From: Lachnospiraceae bacterium
GTDB lineage: Bacteria; Bacillota; Clostridia; Lachnospirales; Lachnospiraceae
Length of the DNA: 64,000 nt
Reading direction: 5' to 3'
Assembly (NCBI GenBank): GCA_902362715.1
Contig: CABIXN010000001.1
Coordinates: 904,277 to 968,276 of the forward strand
Part shown: positions 62,389 through 64,000 of the stretch, piece by piece
Layout of the letters: each line of letters starts with the position of its first letter
How positions within the stretch are numbered: position 1 is the stretch's first letter
Notes under the pieces: generated by a model
What the model saw: only the letters and a program-made list of their open reading frames with translations
Databases searched by the model: none
Told to the model about the DNA's origin: nothing
Translations under genes and position numbers: made by a program

Positions 62389-63339
62389 ATGAACACCACT
62401 ATTAAAAAGGGACTAATTTATGATATACAGCCGTTTTCCATCCAGGATGGACCAGGCATCCGCACCACGGTCTTTCTAAAGGGCTGTCCTCTTCGATGTC
62501 CCTGGTGCCACAGCCCCGAATCTCAGGAATTTCATCCACAATTATGCTGGATATCTATGCGGTGTACCGGATGCCATACTTGTATTTCTAAGTGTCCCAA
62601 TCAGGCCATTACTGTTCCTTTCACAAAAAACAGCACAGAATCCTCACCCTCCCTCTGCCAGATTTCCATTAACCGTGGCAAATGTGTGAATTGTGGAACC
62701 TGTACGCAAACCTGTCTCCCCCAGGCTCTGTTTCTTTCCGGCTCAGAATACACGGCAGATCAGGTTCTTGAAATTGTTCAAAAAGATCTTCCCTTTTATC
62801 GTACATCCGGCGGGGGAGTAACAATTTCCGGCGGCGAAGCGTTAAGCCAGCCAGAATTTACACTAGAACTTTTAAAAGCTTTAAAAACGCTGAATATTCA
62901 TACTGCAATAGACACTACCGGATTCGCCGGTACGGAAATTATTTATCAGATACTGCCCCTTACGGATTTATTTTTATACGACCTAAAACACATGGACTCT
63001 AAAATCCATAAAACAATAACAGGTGTTCCAAACGAACAAATTTTAAACAATGCCCGTTTAATTGCCGCATCCGGAGGAAAACTTCAAATCCGTATTCCTT
63101 TAATTACAGGCTTTAACACAGATATATATAACCTGCGGGCAGCTGCAGAATTCTGCCGTCAGATACGGCAATCTATAACAGCAATTCAACTCCTGCCATA
63201 CCATGATCTTGGTAATGCAAAATATCCCCGGCTCGGACGGGAAACAAATATATTTACAACTGCTCCTGTCACAGATGAATGTATCAGACAGTGCAAAGAA
63301 ATATTTTCTTCTGTTAAGGTGCCCGTAACAGTCCACTAA
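62389..63339 (+). CDS. Glycyl radical enzyme activase (radical SAM)
   Basis: 316 residues. Radical SAM cluster CPLRCPWC (Cys33, 37, 40; C-x3-C-x2-C), the GIRTTVFLKGC lead typical of PFL-activase, and GGEALSQPEF downstream (GGE). Residues about 56-125 add a ferredoxin insert of two Cys clusters (CTGCHTCISKCPN, CVNCGTCTQTCLPQA), as in dehydratase activases. It uses SAM to abstract hydrogen from the target glycine. It is the only activase in the window, so it may serve both enzymes. ATG 62389 chosen behind GGGAGG. Confidence 0.95.
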   Translation: MNTTIKKGLIYDIQPFSIQDGPGIRTTVFLKGCPLRCPWCHSPESQEFHPQLCWISMRCTGCHTCISKCPNQAITVPFTKNSTESSPSLCQISINRGKCVNCGTCTQTCLPQALFLSGSEYTADQVLEIVQKDLPFYRTSGGGVTISGGEALSQPEFTLELLKALKTLNIHTAIDTTGFAGTEIIYQILPLTDLFLYDLKHMDSKIHKTITGVPNEQILNNARLIAASGGKLQIRIPLITGFNTDIYNLRAAAEFCRQIRQSITAIQLLPYHDLGNAKYPRLGRETNIFTTAPVTDECIRQCKEIFSSVKVPVTVH

Positions 63340-63346
63340 AACAAAA

Positions 63347-63396
63347 ACGACTGTCTGTTTCAGCTTTAAGTTCAGCGTCTGAAACAGTACAGTCGT
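63347..63396. terminator. Bidirectional terminator
   Basis: ACGACTGTCTGTTTCAG (63347-63363) pairs with CTGAAACAGTACAGTCGT (63379-63396) with one mismatch, between the convergent activase and Rpn genes. Confidence 0.8.
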
Positions 63397-63415
63397 ATAA
63401 GCCCTGCTTAGCTTA

Positions 63416-64000
63416 CTAATTAGCCGTTATCCGGTCGCCCTTTTCAATCTCTGCTATAAATCTCTGCACAGTTGCAGTATCTTCCTCCACTTCATCTGCA
63501 ATCTGCTGAATATTTTTTCCTTTTGCCAGTTTTTTTTGAACTAATTCCCATAATTTTTCATCTTTTCCGACGGCTATTCCATCACGTTTTCCAGCTTTAA
63601 ACCCTTCTTCTCTGCCTTCTTTTCTAGCCTCATTCTGCTCCATGACTCTCTCTTCCCATGCCTGCATATATCTCACACTCACTTCCGCATTCTCTTTGAG
63701 ACTGTCAATCCGTCTTTTCAGCTTTTTTACACGGGCACTTCTACAGCTCTCTTCTGTCTTTTCATTGGTATGCTCTATGTAATGCAGAAGCTCTATAAGC
63801 TCCTCGCTTACCCCTTCCGGGTCTGTCCCACGGCTGTTTAAAAAGATCCGGGTAACCCCGTCTTCCAGATTCAGTCCCGGCACTTCTTCACACTTCATCT
63901 GAAAAGTATACTGATACTTCCCCGCCCCAAACAGGTCAAAAGGTGTAATCATAATTACATACAGCTGATTTAATTTTCTAAAATCAATTTCTCCCGGTTC
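63416..64000 (-). CDS. Rpn family nuclease / putative transposase (5' end beyond window)
   Basis: The C-terminal part of an Rpn-type recombination-promoting PD-(D/E)XK nuclease: QLYVIMITPFDLFGAGKYQYTF, then a basic helical tail with EARKEGREEGFKAGKRDGIAVGKDE (a Lys/Glu/Gly repeat frequent in this family). The frame is open to the right edge (codons GAA CCG GGA at 64000), so the start lies outside; an ATG at 63952 is internal. Often multicopy in Lachnospiraceae. Confidence 0.85.
   Translation of the reverse strand, partial: EPGEIDFRKLNQLYVIMITPFDLFGAGKYQYTFQMKCEEVPGLNLEDGVTRIFLNSRGTDPEGVSEELIELLHYIEHTNEKTEESCRSARVKKLKRRIDSLKENAEVSVRYMQAWEERVMEQNEARKEGREEGFKAGKRDGIAVGKDEKLWELVQKKLAKGKNIQQIADEVEEDTATVQRFIAEIEKGDRITAN

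Overview
The window looks like a chromosomal segment of a gut Lachnospiraceae-type Firmicute. The evidence is: moderately AT-rich DNA; near-universal AGGAGG-type ribosome binding sites; the gene order era-yqzL-recO-(lipoprotein)-glyS followed further on by ppdK; an O2-sensitive metabolism (two glycyl radical enzymes with an activase, pyruvate phosphate dikinase); and many lipoproteins and flavodoxins. I see no rRNA, tRNA, CRISPR array or complete insertion sequence.

Layout. 1-9.9 kb: an edge lipoprotein under a probable GntR operator, the GntR/FadR-type regulator, a cytidylate-kinase-like protein, LrgAB, a DUF368 membrane protein, a short-chain dehydrogenase resembling clostridial 7-alpha-hydroxysteroid dehydrogenase, an alpha/beta hydrolase and a large class B penicillin-binding protein. 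10-25.3 kb: an accessory region. A LysR gene is split by a 2.3-kb insertion carrying a headless helicase and a small gene. Then come a MerR/flavodoxin/FGE-flavodoxin/CMD/DUF4405/cyclophilin-like redox cluster, a MerR with two aldo-keto reductases, a frameshifted DUF4143 ATPase, an AbrB/PIN toxin-antitoxin pair, the 3' end of a group II intron fused to serine-recombinase scraps, an HNH-endonuclease/nucleotidyltransferase pair, and a DUF4160 pair.

25.5-47.8 kb: mostly core genes (ppdK, glyS, recO, yqzL, era, an M16C peptidase, leuS, an EF-G paralogue), all on the minus strand. Between ppdK and glyS lies a surface-anchored tandem-domain tannase-like esterase with a divergent two-component system. 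Two tandem tiny Arc-type (RHH) proteins lie between the M16C side and leuS. 48-51.4 kb: the plus-strand aromatic amino-acid operon aroF-tyrA-aroA. 51.5-54.6 kb: a flavodoxin with a divergent TetR regulator, then GDPD and a ketopantoate-reductase-like protein.

54.6-63.4 kb: the most interesting system. A divergent locus has glycyl radical enzyme 1 and a LysR regulator on the minus strand, and an SLC13-type anion permease, glycyl radical enzyme 2 and its radical-SAM activase on the plus strand. The two enzymes are of similar size but differ at the active-site motif (C-Q-E versus C-V-E-P). Together this suggests an anaerobic pathway that imports and cleaves or dehydrates a small anionic substrate that I cannot name. 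The window ends in a partial Rpn-family nuclease gene.
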